Shown: positions 1 through 5,588 of the stretch, piece after piece
Numbering within the stretch: the first letter of the stretch is position 1
Layout of the letters: each line of letters opens with the position of its first letter
Assembly: GCA_031278055.1 (NCBI GenBank)
Contig: JAITLD010000073.1
Span: 1 to 7,775 of the forward strand
Direction of reading: 5' to 3'
Origin: Rickettsiales bacterium
Lineage (GTDB): Bacteria; Pseudomonadota; Alphaproteobacteria; Rs-D84
Length of the DNA stretch: 7,775 nucleotides
Program-made: the position numbers and the translations under genes
The notes under the pieces: generated by a model
Seen by the model: the letters and a program-made list of their open reading frames with translations, nothing else
Told to the model about the DNA's origin: nothing
Database searches by the model: none

Positions 1-2
1 AA

Positions 3-458
3 GTTATTGCTTATATTGACGGATTCAATTTGTTTTATAGTCCGGGTGTTGAAATAATTTTGGGCTATTTTTCTGTTCATAAAACACAAATGCCGGCCGC
101 CGATTCGGATTTTAAGGCAGGCAGGATAAGGATGGTAGATGTGTTCAAGACCGAAGAAAAAGGCACCGATGTAAATCTTGCGGTGCAAATCGTAGCAGAT
201 GCAAAGGACAATAAATTTGATTATGCGATGTTGTTTTCCAACGACAGCGATATGGCTCGCTCCATCAAAATTGCATCTAGGGACTGCAAAAAGCAGATTG
301 GATTATTTGTAGATAGAAAAGCAAGGACTTTCGCGATACTAAAAGAAAACACTATGCATATAAAGCGGCTGTCTCCGAATCATTTTGCCGCGCATCAATT
401 TCCAGACGAAATCAAAACATCGATTGGCCGAATTATCAGAAAACCCAAAGATTGGTAA
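3..458 (+). CDS. NYN-domain (LabA/DUF88-like) nuclease, 5' end outside window, apparently internally shortened
   Basis: The frame is open from the window edge and reads VIAYIDGFNLFY at once, the usual N-terminal strand of NYN (PIN-like) RNases, so only a few residues are missing upstream. The catalytic acidic set is visible: the Asp of YIDG, then EKGTDVNLAVQIVADA, then SNDSD. The C-terminus has the FPDEI...RKPKDW ending I know from this family. These proteins are thought to be metal-dependent ribonucleases. Family members usually run to about 200-240 residues, but only 151 are present here. The segment between GFNLFY and the VEIILGYF strand is nearly absent, whereas the family normally has about 70-90 residues there. 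Either an in-frame deletion has made a pseudogene, or this is a genuinely compact variant. An internal TTG at position 30 is not a credible start because it would remove the first catalytic Asp. The gene converges on the M15 fragment, with stops 1 nt apart. Confidence 0.75.
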   Translation, partial: VIAYIDGFNLFYSPGVEIILGYFSVHKTQMPAADSDFKAGRIRMVDVFKTEEKGTDVNLAVQIVADAKDNKFDYAMLFSNDSDMARSIKIASRDCKKQIGLFVDRKARTFAILKENTMHIKRLSPNHFAAHQFPDEIKTSIGRIIRKPKDW

Positions 459-459
459 A

Positions 460-690
460 TTACCTCTTCCTTTCCCCACCATTCGAGAAATGCGGCTTGT
501 CCATAAATGTAAAAAATCCGCCCCACGAGTTCAGCGGGTCCAGCGATTCCCAATACTCACCCAGCGCTTTCTTTTGCGCGTCCGATATCTCTTTCCCGTC
601 GCAGGTTATCAATGCCAAATCTATCGCCAGCTTGTCCTGGTGAAAGCTATGCGTTGCTTTCGTCTTGCCGGTTTTAAGATAAAGGTAATG
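460..690 (-). pseudogene. C-terminal fragment of a peptidase M15 (endolysin/D-Ala-D-Ala carboxypeptidase-type), no start codon
   Basis: Read on the minus strand, this frame ends ...GGERKR-stop and carries a nearly complete M15 catalytic core. It has GKTKATHSFHQDKLAIDL (S-x-H-x3-L-A-x-D), then LGEYWESLDPLNSWGG, then MDKPHF. The three expected zinc ligands (His of SFH, Asp of AID, His of PHF) are all present. The usual family protein is about 120-140 residues, and the first 40-50 are missing here. Upstream, the frame runs straight into the tRNA-Arg gene and meets an in-frame TAA inside it (751-753), with no ATG, GTG or TTG start before the catalytic core. The coding sequence has therefore been cut at the 3' end of the tRNA. 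Such peptidases are common phage endolysins and cell-wall hydrolases that cleave peptide cross-bridges. I infer a phage or integrative-element remnant. The fragment is probably not translated. Confidence 0.75.
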
Positions 691-765
691 GTGCGCCCGG
701 CGCGATTCGAACGCGCAATCCTCGCCTTCGGAGGGCGATGCTCTATCCAGTTAAGCCACGGGCGC
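689..765 (-). tRNA. tRNA-Arg (anticodon CCG), CCA end encoded
   Basis: The minus strand folds into a complete 77-nt cloverleaf. The acceptor stem is GCGCCCG/CGGGCGC. The D arm is GCTT/GAGC with loop AACTGGATA. The anticodon stem is TCGCC/GGCGA with loop CTCCGAA. The variable loop is GGATT and the T arm is GCGCG-TTCGAAT-CGCGC, followed by discriminator A and a genomically encoded CCA (689-691). Loop positions 34-36 are CCG, which reads the Arg codon CGG. All stems pair; the only non-Watson-Crick pair is the G-T at the inner end of the D stem as drawn. A sigma70-type promoter lies just upstream. The 3' end abuts a truncated phage-type peptidase, so this tRNA probably serves or served as an integration site. 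Confidence 0.97.
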
Positions 766-777
766 AAACGCTGATAC

Positions 778-806
778 ATTATAGTCTTGCGCTTTATATA
801 AATCAA
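778..806 (-). promoter_or_regulatory. sigma70-type promoter of tRNA-Arg
   Basis: On the minus strand, TTGATT (801-806) is followed after exactly 17 bp by a perfect TATAAT (778-783). Transcription would start near position 771, about 6 nt before the mature tRNA 5' end at 765. It overlaps the proposed plus-strand promoter at 787-815, so the two divergent units may compete for polymerase. Confidence 0.75.
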
Positions 807-815
807 ATGTAAAAT
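787..815 (+). promoter_or_regulatory. putative promoter giving a leaderless mRNA for the 822-1052 gene
   Basis: TTGCGC (787-792), a 17-bp spacer and TAAAAT (810-815) precede the ATG at 822 by only 6 nt. A start site at the usual distance from the -10 box would fall on or next to the A of the ATG. No Shine-Dalgarno sequence is visible before that ATG, which fits leaderless translation. The -35 match is weak (TTG only), so support comes mainly from the spacing and from the same layout upstream of 3715. Confidence 0.4.
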
Positions 816-821
816 CCAGAT

Positions 822-1052
822 ATGAAAGCGAAAAAAAATAATTTTTATCTAATTGAAGAGGATAGGGGTGAATTCGAACGCGAAATTGAGCGTATCAAGA
901 ATTTGGAGTCAATCAAATTCAAACAAAACCGCAATGCGGCAAACAATACGCCCACAAATTCACTGACCGACAAGGAGTCAGAAAATTTTGACGACAGTAT
1001 AAGCGAAATGATAAGGCTCGCTTCAATAGCAGACTGTAAAAACGAACATTAA
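822..1052 (+). CDS. small hypothetical protein, 76 residues, highly charged
   Basis: I do not recognise this protein. It starts at the ATG at 822, directly after a possible leaderless promoter, and no ribosome binding site is visible. Residues 1-35 are rich in Lys, Glu and Arg and probably form an amphipathic helix (EEDRGEFEREIERIKNLESI). The middle is Asn/Thr-rich and probably disordered (about 36-55). The tail, DDSISEMIRLASIAD, could form a second short helix. There is no signal peptide or membrane segment, so it is probably cytoplasmic. An A8 run (831-838) covers codons 4-6. It converges on the coiled-coil gene, with 21 nt between the two stops. The frame could be spurious, but the length, promoter layout and fit between neighbours favour a real gene. 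Confidence 0.55.
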   Translation: MKAKKNNFYLIEEDRGEFEREIERIKNLESIKFKQNRNAANNTPTNSLTDKESENFDDSISEMIRLASIADCKNEH

Positions 1053-1073
1053 AAGCGGGTGGGGGCCCACATA

Positions 1074-2954
1074 TTAAAGGCAGGCTTTCAGCGCCTGATA
1101 CATGATTCCCAAATCTGTTTTAAGAAGGGTGGCCGCGACCATTTCCTTGTTGTCCGTTCTTTCCGCGCCCGACAGCATTCTTGCAAAGCCGTGCACAAAC
1201 TGGCTCGCCTGACTGCGAAACACCGCGTCGGTCTTGAATATATTTTTTACGCGTTTTTTATCCGCACTTCTAATCATTTTTGCAAACCATTTGCTGAATA
1301 TCGCGCGATCGCCGCCGTTATACTTCTCCATGACCGCGTCCGGTATTTCCGCGCCTATGCTACGCGTCAGGTCGACCGACAAATCATGCAATCTTTCCAT
1401 TATTCCGCCCGCCTGTCTTATGAAATCCTGAACCGAAACGGATGAGATGGCAGACGGCGCTTTTACGCCGACCTTGTTCTGGACGACGGGCGCGGATACG
1501 CGGGCGGCCCTCATTCCGGCCACGAGTTCGCGCATAGTATCAGCCGCCTTGGTGTAATCCGAGACTAAATCAATCATTTGCTGGCGCGATTCGCCGGACA
1601 ATTTTTCAAGGGCGATTGTCGAATCGCCGATTCCGACCAGCGCCTTCTTCGCCGCCGCATTCATCGCGTTGATTTTTTCGGCCATATCGCTGATTTTATG
1701 CGTCAATTCCTCGGTCATTTCGCCTGACTTGTCCGCCACCGACGGCAGGACCGATTCAAGTTTGCCCATCAAATCGGCCAGCGGTTGTATGCGGTCCTTG
1801 GCGTCAGACAGACCGCGCACGGTTTCATTTATACCGGACAACATCGGTATGACGGAATCGCGGAATTCGGCGGCAATATGCCCGGCGTTTTCCATCGTGT
1901 GCGTAGTCGCGGATTGCGCGTTCTGCAAATTTGCGACAACATTTTGCGAAAATTCGCCAATCTCTGTTTGGAATTTCGCGCGGATATCCATGATTTCGCC
2001 GGCAATCTCATCAAAAGTTTCCTTGATTGTTTTGGAAGTTGAAAATAATTTTCCCGTCGTTTCGTTCAGCTTATCCGTTCCGGTTTCTATCGAGCTTTCG
2101 GCCAGGCGGATGTCTGTTCCGATTCTAGCGGCCGTATCGGACATTGTATTCACTTGAGATTGTAGTAATTTCCGGGCCTGTTCCGTAAAATTTTCCATTT
2201 TTTCCAATTGTTGCCCCAGAAGTTTCCCGCTGTTCGACAACACATTCTCGATTCCCTGCGAGGACAATTTTACATTTTCGAAATCGCTGGCGACCGAGCT
2301 TTGCAATTGTGATAATTCGGCGTTCATGCCCTTTGCCGAAATCGACATCATATTGATTTGGTCGGTGCTGTCCGCGATATTCTGCTGCAATTCGTCCGCC
2401 ATCTTGCGGCCGGATTCCGACCAGTTCGCAATATTAGAATTCAATTCGGACGACAAGTTCAAGATTTCGCGGGATTTTGATTCCAACTCTTTTACAAGGG
2501 CGCCCGCGCCAAGATTAAAGCTTTCGGCCGAATCCCGAACACGCGTCCATTCTTTTCCGCCGACAATATTCGAGAGATTCGAGATTAGATTCTCCAATGT
2601 CCTGGTCATGCCGGACACACGCTCCGCGGCCGCGTCGGCAGTCGAAACCAAAAGCTTGTTCTGAACGCCGAGTTTTTTTTCCAACATCTCCGCGCGCGCC
2701 GCCTGCTGGCTTAGCACGGCGGCCATAGAATTGAAATTCGAGGCGATTTTAGCGACAGCGTCATCAAGAATCTGTCCGATAATTTTTTGCGCGTCTGCAA
2801 CTTTTGCACGACTCGGCTCGAAGAGCAGGGCTTGCAACGAGCGCATTATTCGTTCGGCGCGACGGCTTTGGAAAAATAAAAACGGCAACATTGCGACCAA
2901 AAGGCCTGCCGCCGAAACCAAAATAATCTGGCTGACCGAAACCGCGGCGAACAT
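1074..2954 (-). CDS. inner-membrane-anchored long coiled-coil protein with conserved C-terminal domain, 626 residues
   Basis: One N-terminal membrane segment (about residues 6-28, VSQIILVSAAGLLVAMLPFLFF) is followed by a basic stretch (QSRRAERIMR). That predicts a short periplasmic N-terminus and a cytoplasmic body. Residues of about 50-480 are almost entirely heptad-like helix rich in Ala, Ser, Glu, Lys, Met and Asn, like an apolipoprotein or chemoreceptor coiled coil. A linker of about residues 480-505 leads to a globular helical C-terminal domain (about 507-626). This has DLTRSIG, YNGGDRAIFSKWFAKMI, FRSQASQFVHGFARML and LLKTDLGIMYQAL, a pattern I associate with uncharacterised alphaproteobacterial membrane proteins. 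The chemoreceptor signalling tip and the RmuC nuclease domain are not seen. The role is unknown; a structural or scaffolding job at the inner membrane is plausible. It is the last gene of a minus-strand unit, 61 nt after the preceding stop. Confidence 0.85.
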   Translation of the reverse strand: MFAAVSVSQIILVSAAGLLVAMLPFLFFQSRRAERIMRSLQALLFEPSRAKVADAQKIIGQILDDAVAKIASNFNSMAAVLSQQAARAEMLEKKLGVQNKLLVSTADAAAERVSGMTRTLENLISNLSNIVGGKEWTRVRDSAESFNLGAGALVKELESKSREILNLSSELNSNIANWSESGRKMADELQQNIADSTDQINMMSISAKGMNAELSQLQSSVASDFENVKLSSQGIENVLSNSGKLLGQQLEKMENFTEQARKLLQSQVNTMSDTAARIGTDIRLAESSIETGTDKLNETTGKLFSTSKTIKETFDEIAGEIMDIRAKFQTEIGEFSQNVVANLQNAQSATTHTMENAGHIAAEFRDSVIPMLSGINETVRGLSDAKDRIQPLADLMGKLESVLPSVADKSGEMTEELTHKISDMAEKINAMNAAAKKALVGIGDSTIALEKLSGESRQQMIDLVSDYTKAADTMRELVAGMRAARVSAPVVQNKVGVKAPSAISSVSVQDFIRQAGGIMERLHDLSVDLTRSIGAEIPDAVMEKYNGGDRAIFSKWFAKMIRSADKKRVKNIFKTDAVFRSQASQFVHGFARMLSGAERTDNKEMVAATLLKTDLGIMYQALKACL

Positions 2955-2965
2955 TCTGAATCATT

Positions 2966-2972
2966 CTCCTTT
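2966..2972 (-). promoter_or_regulatory. ribosome binding site deciding the start of the coiled-coil gene
   Basis: AAAGGAG lies 11 nt before the ATG at 2952-2954. A second ATG at 2962-2964 is out of frame and only 1 nt from this site, too close for normal initiation. The frame from that second ATG gives only a short unrelated peptide. The spacing to the true start is slightly long, so initiation may be moderate. Confidence 0.7.
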
Positions 2973-3015
2973 GCCACGAATGATAAACAAAAAATCGGCC
3001 ATTGCAAATATAAAT

Positions 3016-3423
3016 TCAGCCCGCGCAACGCGTTACATAATCAAAAATTTTCTGATAGCGCTCCTTGGCATACCGATTCCGCATCTTCGTTATCTCGAAT
3101 TGCAATTCATCAAGCTCGCCGTAATTGCCGTTGATTGAGCAGGTTCTCACTTCTTCGGCAAACCTCTCGGATTTCGGGCCGTGCATAAACCACAGATTTT
3201 CTTTCGCTGGGCCGGTCGAAAGGCTTTCAGTCATGGCACTGTCGGCTATTTTCTTTTGCATTTCTTTATACCTGCCGACCACATATCTACATCTATCAAG
3301 ATTCAGGACATCATCTTCAATCAACTTGTCTTCCAAATCTTTGGCGCCAAACTCTTCCCTATAAAAATTTATCCACGAAACCGCGCACTCAAATTCATTA
3401 TACGTCGGATTGGAAATAGACAT
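3016..3423 (-). CDS. hypothetical protein, 135 residues, coupled to the upstream small gene
   Basis: I do not recognise this protein. The ATG at 3421-3423 is chosen because GAGGGG lies 8 nt upstream, and because the preceding gene's TGA ends 1 nt before it, a typical translational-coupling layout. A TTG further upstream (3459) would overlap that gene deeply. The sequence looks all-helical: residues of about 5-30 (NEFECAVSWINFYREEF), 30-65 (with LDRCRYVVGRYKEMQKKIAD), and a C-terminal charged helix of about 105-135 (YGELDELQFEITKMRNRYAKERYQK within it). Four Cys are spaced along the chain (NEFEC, DRC, RTC, TRC). No signal peptide or membrane segment is seen, so it is probably cytoplasmic. The gene sits between a 60-residue basic protein and a membrane coiled-coil protein on one likely transcript, so a function linked to them is possible but unproven. 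Confidence 0.7.
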   Translation of the reverse strand: MSISNPTYNEFECAVSWINFYREEFGAKDLEDKLIEDDVLNLDRCRYVVGRYKEMQKKIADSAMTESLSTGPAKENLWFMHGPKSERFAEEVRTCSINGNYGELDELQFEITKMRNRYAKERYQKIFDYVTRCAG

Positions 3424-3424
3424 C

Positions 3425-3607
3425 TCACTTGCCCCTCTGTTTGTCATTTTTCTTGACAATCCGCATCATCGTGACGAGAAAATTTTTATAAGTCAACCAT
3501 TTGTCACCACGCTGACCCTTTGGAACAGCGCGGACTTTTTTCAGCTCGCTATTCAGCTCACGCTCGGTGAATGTCGGGGCGATAACCTGCGCGCATTCTT
3601 TATTCAT
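3425..3607 (-). CDS. small basic hypothetical protein, 60 residues, first gene of a minus-strand operon
   Basis: The start is the ATG at 3605-3607, preceded by AAGGA with 6 nt spacing and by a full-consensus promoter. A longer reading from a TTG at 3685 is excluded because it would begin upstream of the promoter -35 box. The product has about 17 Lys/Arg against about 6 acidic residues, so it is strongly basic. It contains FTERELNSELKKV, then PKGQRGDKWLTYKNF, then a Lys-rich tail (RIVKKNDKQRGK). No known domain is recognised. The charge and size suggest binding to nucleic acid, to ribosomes or to an acidic partner, but this is inference. The TGA stop is followed after 1 nt by the ATG of the 135-residue gene, so the two are probably made together. 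Confidence 0.7.
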   Translation of the reverse strand: MNKECAQVIAPTFTERELNSELKKVRAVPKGQRGDKWLTYKNFLVTMMRIVKKNDKQRGK

Positions 3608-3637
3608 AGCATATCCTTTAATTGTTATTACCCTATA

Positions 3638-3666
3638 ATTATATTTCGATAAAAAACTTTTGTCAA
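3638..3666 (-). promoter_or_regulatory. full-consensus sigma70-type promoter for the 3607-1074 minus-strand unit
   Basis: On the minus strand, TTGACA (3661-3666), exactly 17 bp, then TATAAT (3638-3643): all 12 consensus bases and optimal spacing. The predicted start is near 3631, leaving a leader of about 24 nt that carries AAGGA before the ATG at 3607. Exact consensus is uncommon for chromosomal genes and predicts either strong constitutive expression or control by a repressor. Confidence 0.9.
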
Positions 3667-3682
3667 GCAATATTACAGCTTG
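3664..3682. promoter_or_regulatory. possible operator: inverted repeat between two divergent -35 boxes
   Basis: CAAGC (3664-3668) and GCTTG (3678-3682) form an inverted repeat with a 9-bp centre. Its left arm overlaps the -35 box of the minus-strand promoter and its right arm overlaps the -35 of the plus-strand promoter. A protein bound here could control both units. The arms are only 5 bp, so chance is a real alternative. Confidence 0.3.
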
Positions 3683-3708
3683 CAAGAATTGTTTTTTTTT
3701 CTTAAAAT
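3680..3708 (+). promoter_or_regulatory. putative promoter of the polysaccharide operon with a T9 tract in its spacer
   Basis: TTGCAA (3680-3685), a 17-bp spacer and TAAAAT (3703-3708) end 6 nt before the ATG at 3715, so the transcript would be leaderless. No Shine-Dalgarno sequence precedes that ATG. The spacer contains nine consecutive T (3692-3700); gaining or losing bases there would move the two boxes away from 17 bp spacing. Confidence 0.5.
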
Positions 3709-3714
3709 CGCGGT

Positions 3715-4548
3715 ATGAAAAACATAGCCGCCATAACGATGGCGCGGGATGACGAATTTTTTTTGGGTCGCTGGATTGATTATTACGGCGGGATATTCGG
3801 CGTGGAGAACCTGTTTATTTATCTGGATGGAATTGACCAGAAGGCGCCGGCGGGGGCGGGGCGCGCGAACATAACAAAATTGCGGCATTCGAAAAACATG
3901 TCCCGCGCAAGCGGCGACAAAGCTAGGATAAAACTTTTATCCGACTTGGCGCGCAACTTGTTTTCGCGCGGATATGACATTGTAATCGGAACCGACAGCG
4001 ATGAATTCTTGGTTGTCGACCCAAAGACAGAAAAAACGCTGCGAGAATATTTATCGGAACTTAATATAAAGAGGTCGGTCGGCGGGCTGGGGTTGGATGT
4101 CGGACAGAATCCGAATGCCGAACCGCCGCTTGATAAATCAAGACCGTTTCTAGAACAAAGAAAATTCGCTGTCATAAATCCCAGATACACCAAACCTGTT
4201 GTTCTGGCGCAACCGGCGGAGTGGGGAAGCGGGTTTCACCGCGTTAAGTCCTGTAATTTTCACATTGACAAGAATTTATATCTGTTCCATTTTGGCAGCG
4301 TTGATTTGAATATGCTAGAGGCAAGAATGCGAGCGCGCGGTAAGGATTGGACCAAACATTTGAGGCGACAACAGACACGAACAATTCACAAAATCGGATG
4401 CGCATGGAAAATTTGGAACGAGCGGACGATGAAAATCGCGCGCGTAATTCAAATGATTTTAAGAAATCCTCTCGCGTGGAACAAGCCGCAAATGCTGTGG
4501 CTGAAACCGGTAGTGAAAATACCGAAAAGATTCAGGAAAATAGTATGA
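3715..4548 (+). CDS. GT-A fold glycosyltransferase, Glyco_tranf_2_4-like, 277 residues
   Basis: The N-terminus IAAITMARDDEFFLGRWIDYY, followed by VENLFIYLDG, is the characteristic opening of the Glyco_tranf_2_4 group. These nucleotide-sugar-dependent transferases are often found in surface-polysaccharide loci. The metal/nucleotide-binding DxD is D94-S-D96 within IVIGTDSDEFLVVDP. A middle GGLGLDVG stretch and HFGSVDLNMLEARMRARG near residue 200 fit the acceptor-binding half. The C-terminus (about 220-277) is strongly basic with Trp and hydrophobic residues and may touch the inner membrane. It has no signal peptide, so it should act on the cytoplasmic side. The ATG at 3715 is favoured by the promoter position despite the lack of a ribosome binding site. 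A T8 tract (3757-3764) covers codons 15-17. The stop overlaps the next start as ATGA. The sugar and linkage cannot be told. Confidence 0.85.
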   Translation: MKNIAAITMARDDEFFLGRWIDYYGGIFGVENLFIYLDGIDQKAPAGAGRANITKLRHSKNMSRASGDKARIKLLSDLARNLFSRGYDIVIGTDSDEFLVVDPKTEKTLREYLSELNIKRSVGGLGLDVGQNPNAEPPLDKSRPFLEQRKFAVINPRYTKPVVLAQPAEWGSGFHRVKSCNFHIDKNLYLFHFGSVDLNMLEARMRARGKDWTKHLRRQQTRTIHKIGCAWKIWNERTMKIARVIQMILRNPLAWNKPQMLWLKPVVKIPKRFRKIV

Positions 4549-5576
4549 ATATTGATTTGGTTTATTTGTGGGTGGACGGCAACGATCCAAAATGGCGGGA
4601 CAAAAAGAATGCGGCACTGGTTGCGGCGGGACGACCGGTATCGGAACTCGCAATTGTGGCGAATAGATTCGAGCAAAACGACGAACTGAAATACAGTCTG
4701 CGCAGCGTGGTAAAGTTCGCGCCATGGGTGAACCATATTTTCATCGTGACTGACGGGCAAACGCCGGAATGGCTGGACCTGAAAAATCCAAAAATTACAG
4801 TTGTCGATTTGTCGGAGATAGTGCCGAAAAAATACCTGCCGCTGTTCAATTCGGCGGCTATCGAGATGTTTTTGCACAAAATCCCGAATCTCTCCGAACA
4901 TTTTTTGTATGCCAACGATGATATGTTTTTTGGAAAATCGGTTGACCCGCACTTCTTTTTCGATGAAAAGGGCGACCCGATTGTGATACTGCACGCGCAA
5001 TCATGGTCCCGCGCGCATTATCTCGTCGGAAGCAAGGCGGTTTCCGGCGTGTTAAAACGCGACACATTGTTTCCAAAAATGGTCGCGAACGCGCTGGCGG
5101 CCACATACAAACTTATCGGGGAAAAATACAAATTGATTTTATCGCATGCCATTGAGCCAATGCGCAAATCATATCTGGCCGAAATAATTGATTTGAACGA
5201 CAATTATTTCATGGAAACCACGGCAACGACTTTCCGCGACGCGTCAAATATACAACGATTCGCGTTTCCGATGATTAATCACGCGCGCGGACGGACGACG
5301 ATTGTCTACAAGCAGTCGTATTTCAATCGCCGCATAAAATACATGCCGCGCACTCCGCCGTTTTGGACCAGTTTTCTTATGTGGCTTGGACGGACGACGG
5401 GATTATCCAAAATCAATTTGGTAGATTCGACGAAAGGGGTGGAGCGGCCGATAAGGAAAACCCTGCGCTATAATCCCGAGTTATTCTGTCTGAACTACAT
5501 TGCGCCGGAAAAGAAAAAAATAGCGGCGGATTTTATGAACAGGATGTTTCCGGAAAAATCAGAATTCGAAAAATAA
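4545..5576 (+). CDS. Stealth-family sugar-phosphate transferase, 343 residues
   Basis: All four Stealth conserved regions are recognisable. CR1 is IDLVYLWVDGNDPKW (3-17). CR2 runs from NDELKYSLRSV through APWVNHIFIVTDGQTPEWL, LPLFNSAAIE (98-107) and HFLYANDDMFF (119-129). CR3 has HAIEPMRKSYLAEI and then TTFRDASNI. CR4 is near the end, ELFCLNYIAPEKKK...MFPEKSEFEK. Family members such as SacB of Neisseria meningitidis serogroup A and human GNPTAB transfer a hexose or N-acetylhexosamine 1-phosphate, making phosphodiester links. The length fits bacterial members. The start chosen is the ATG at 4545, which overlaps the previous TGA (ATGA), has AGGA upstream and places CR1 at the N-terminus. An in-frame ATG at 4347 would only add sequence lying over the previous gene. 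In CR4 the usual CLND is CLNY, so an Asp is replaced. It probably acts in the cytoplasm on capsule repeat synthesis. Confidence 0.92.
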   Translation: MNIDLVYLWVDGNDPKWRDKKNAALVAAGRPVSELAIVANRFEQNDELKYSLRSVVKFAPWVNHIFIVTDGQTPEWLDLKNPKITVVDLSEIVPKKYLPLFNSAAIEMFLHKIPNLSEHFLYANDDMFFGKSVDPHFFFDEKGDPIVILHAQSWSRAHYLVGSKAVSGVLKRDTLFPKMVANALAATYKLIGEKYKLILSHAIEPMRKSYLAEIIDLNDNYFMETTATTFRDASNIQRFAFPMINHARGRTTIVYKQSYFNRRIKYMPRTPPFWTSFLMWLGRTTGLSKINLVDSTKGVERPIRKTLRYNPELFCLNYIAPEKKKIAADFMNRMFPEKSEFEK

Positions 5577-5588
5577 AAAGGCGTATCA

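Noticed and set aside
385..806. Open frames on both strands over the tRNA and M15 region (385-774 and 452-643 plus, 621-806 minus)
   Set aside because: They cross the tRNA or are antisense to the M15 fragment, show no recognisable motifs and have the Arg-rich composition of shadow frames.
1057..1071. Hairpin GTGGG/CCCAC as a terminator between convergent genes
   Set aside because: The stem is only 4-5 bp with a 2-4 nt loop, and no T run follows on either strand.
1074..2954. Methyl-accepting chemotaxis protein or RmuC
   Set aside because: The helical region lacks the conserved chemoreceptor hairpin tip, and no RmuC nuclease-like domain is seen. The globular part is at the C-terminus and is of another kind.
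2960..2985. ATCATT/AATGAT stem enclosing the ribosome binding site of the coiled-coil gene
   Set aside because: A 6-bp AT-rich stem with a 13-nt loop is too weak to claim as a regulatory structure.
3424..3459. TTG start at 3459 for the 135-residue gene
   Set aside because: It would overlap the upstream gene deeply, whereas the ATG at 3423 has GAGGGG at good spacing and a 1-nt gap from the previous stop.
3608..3685. TTG start at 3685 for the 60-residue gene
   Set aside because: It lies upstream of the -35 box and of the predicted transcription start. The ATG at 3607 has AAGGA 6 nt before it.
4347..4544. In-frame upstream extension of the Stealth gene, with an ATG at 4347
   Set aside because: This segment lies over the end of the preceding glycosyltransferase gene in another frame, has low-complexity N/E/R content and no Stealth homology. 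The ATGA overlap and AGGA at 4545 mark the real start.
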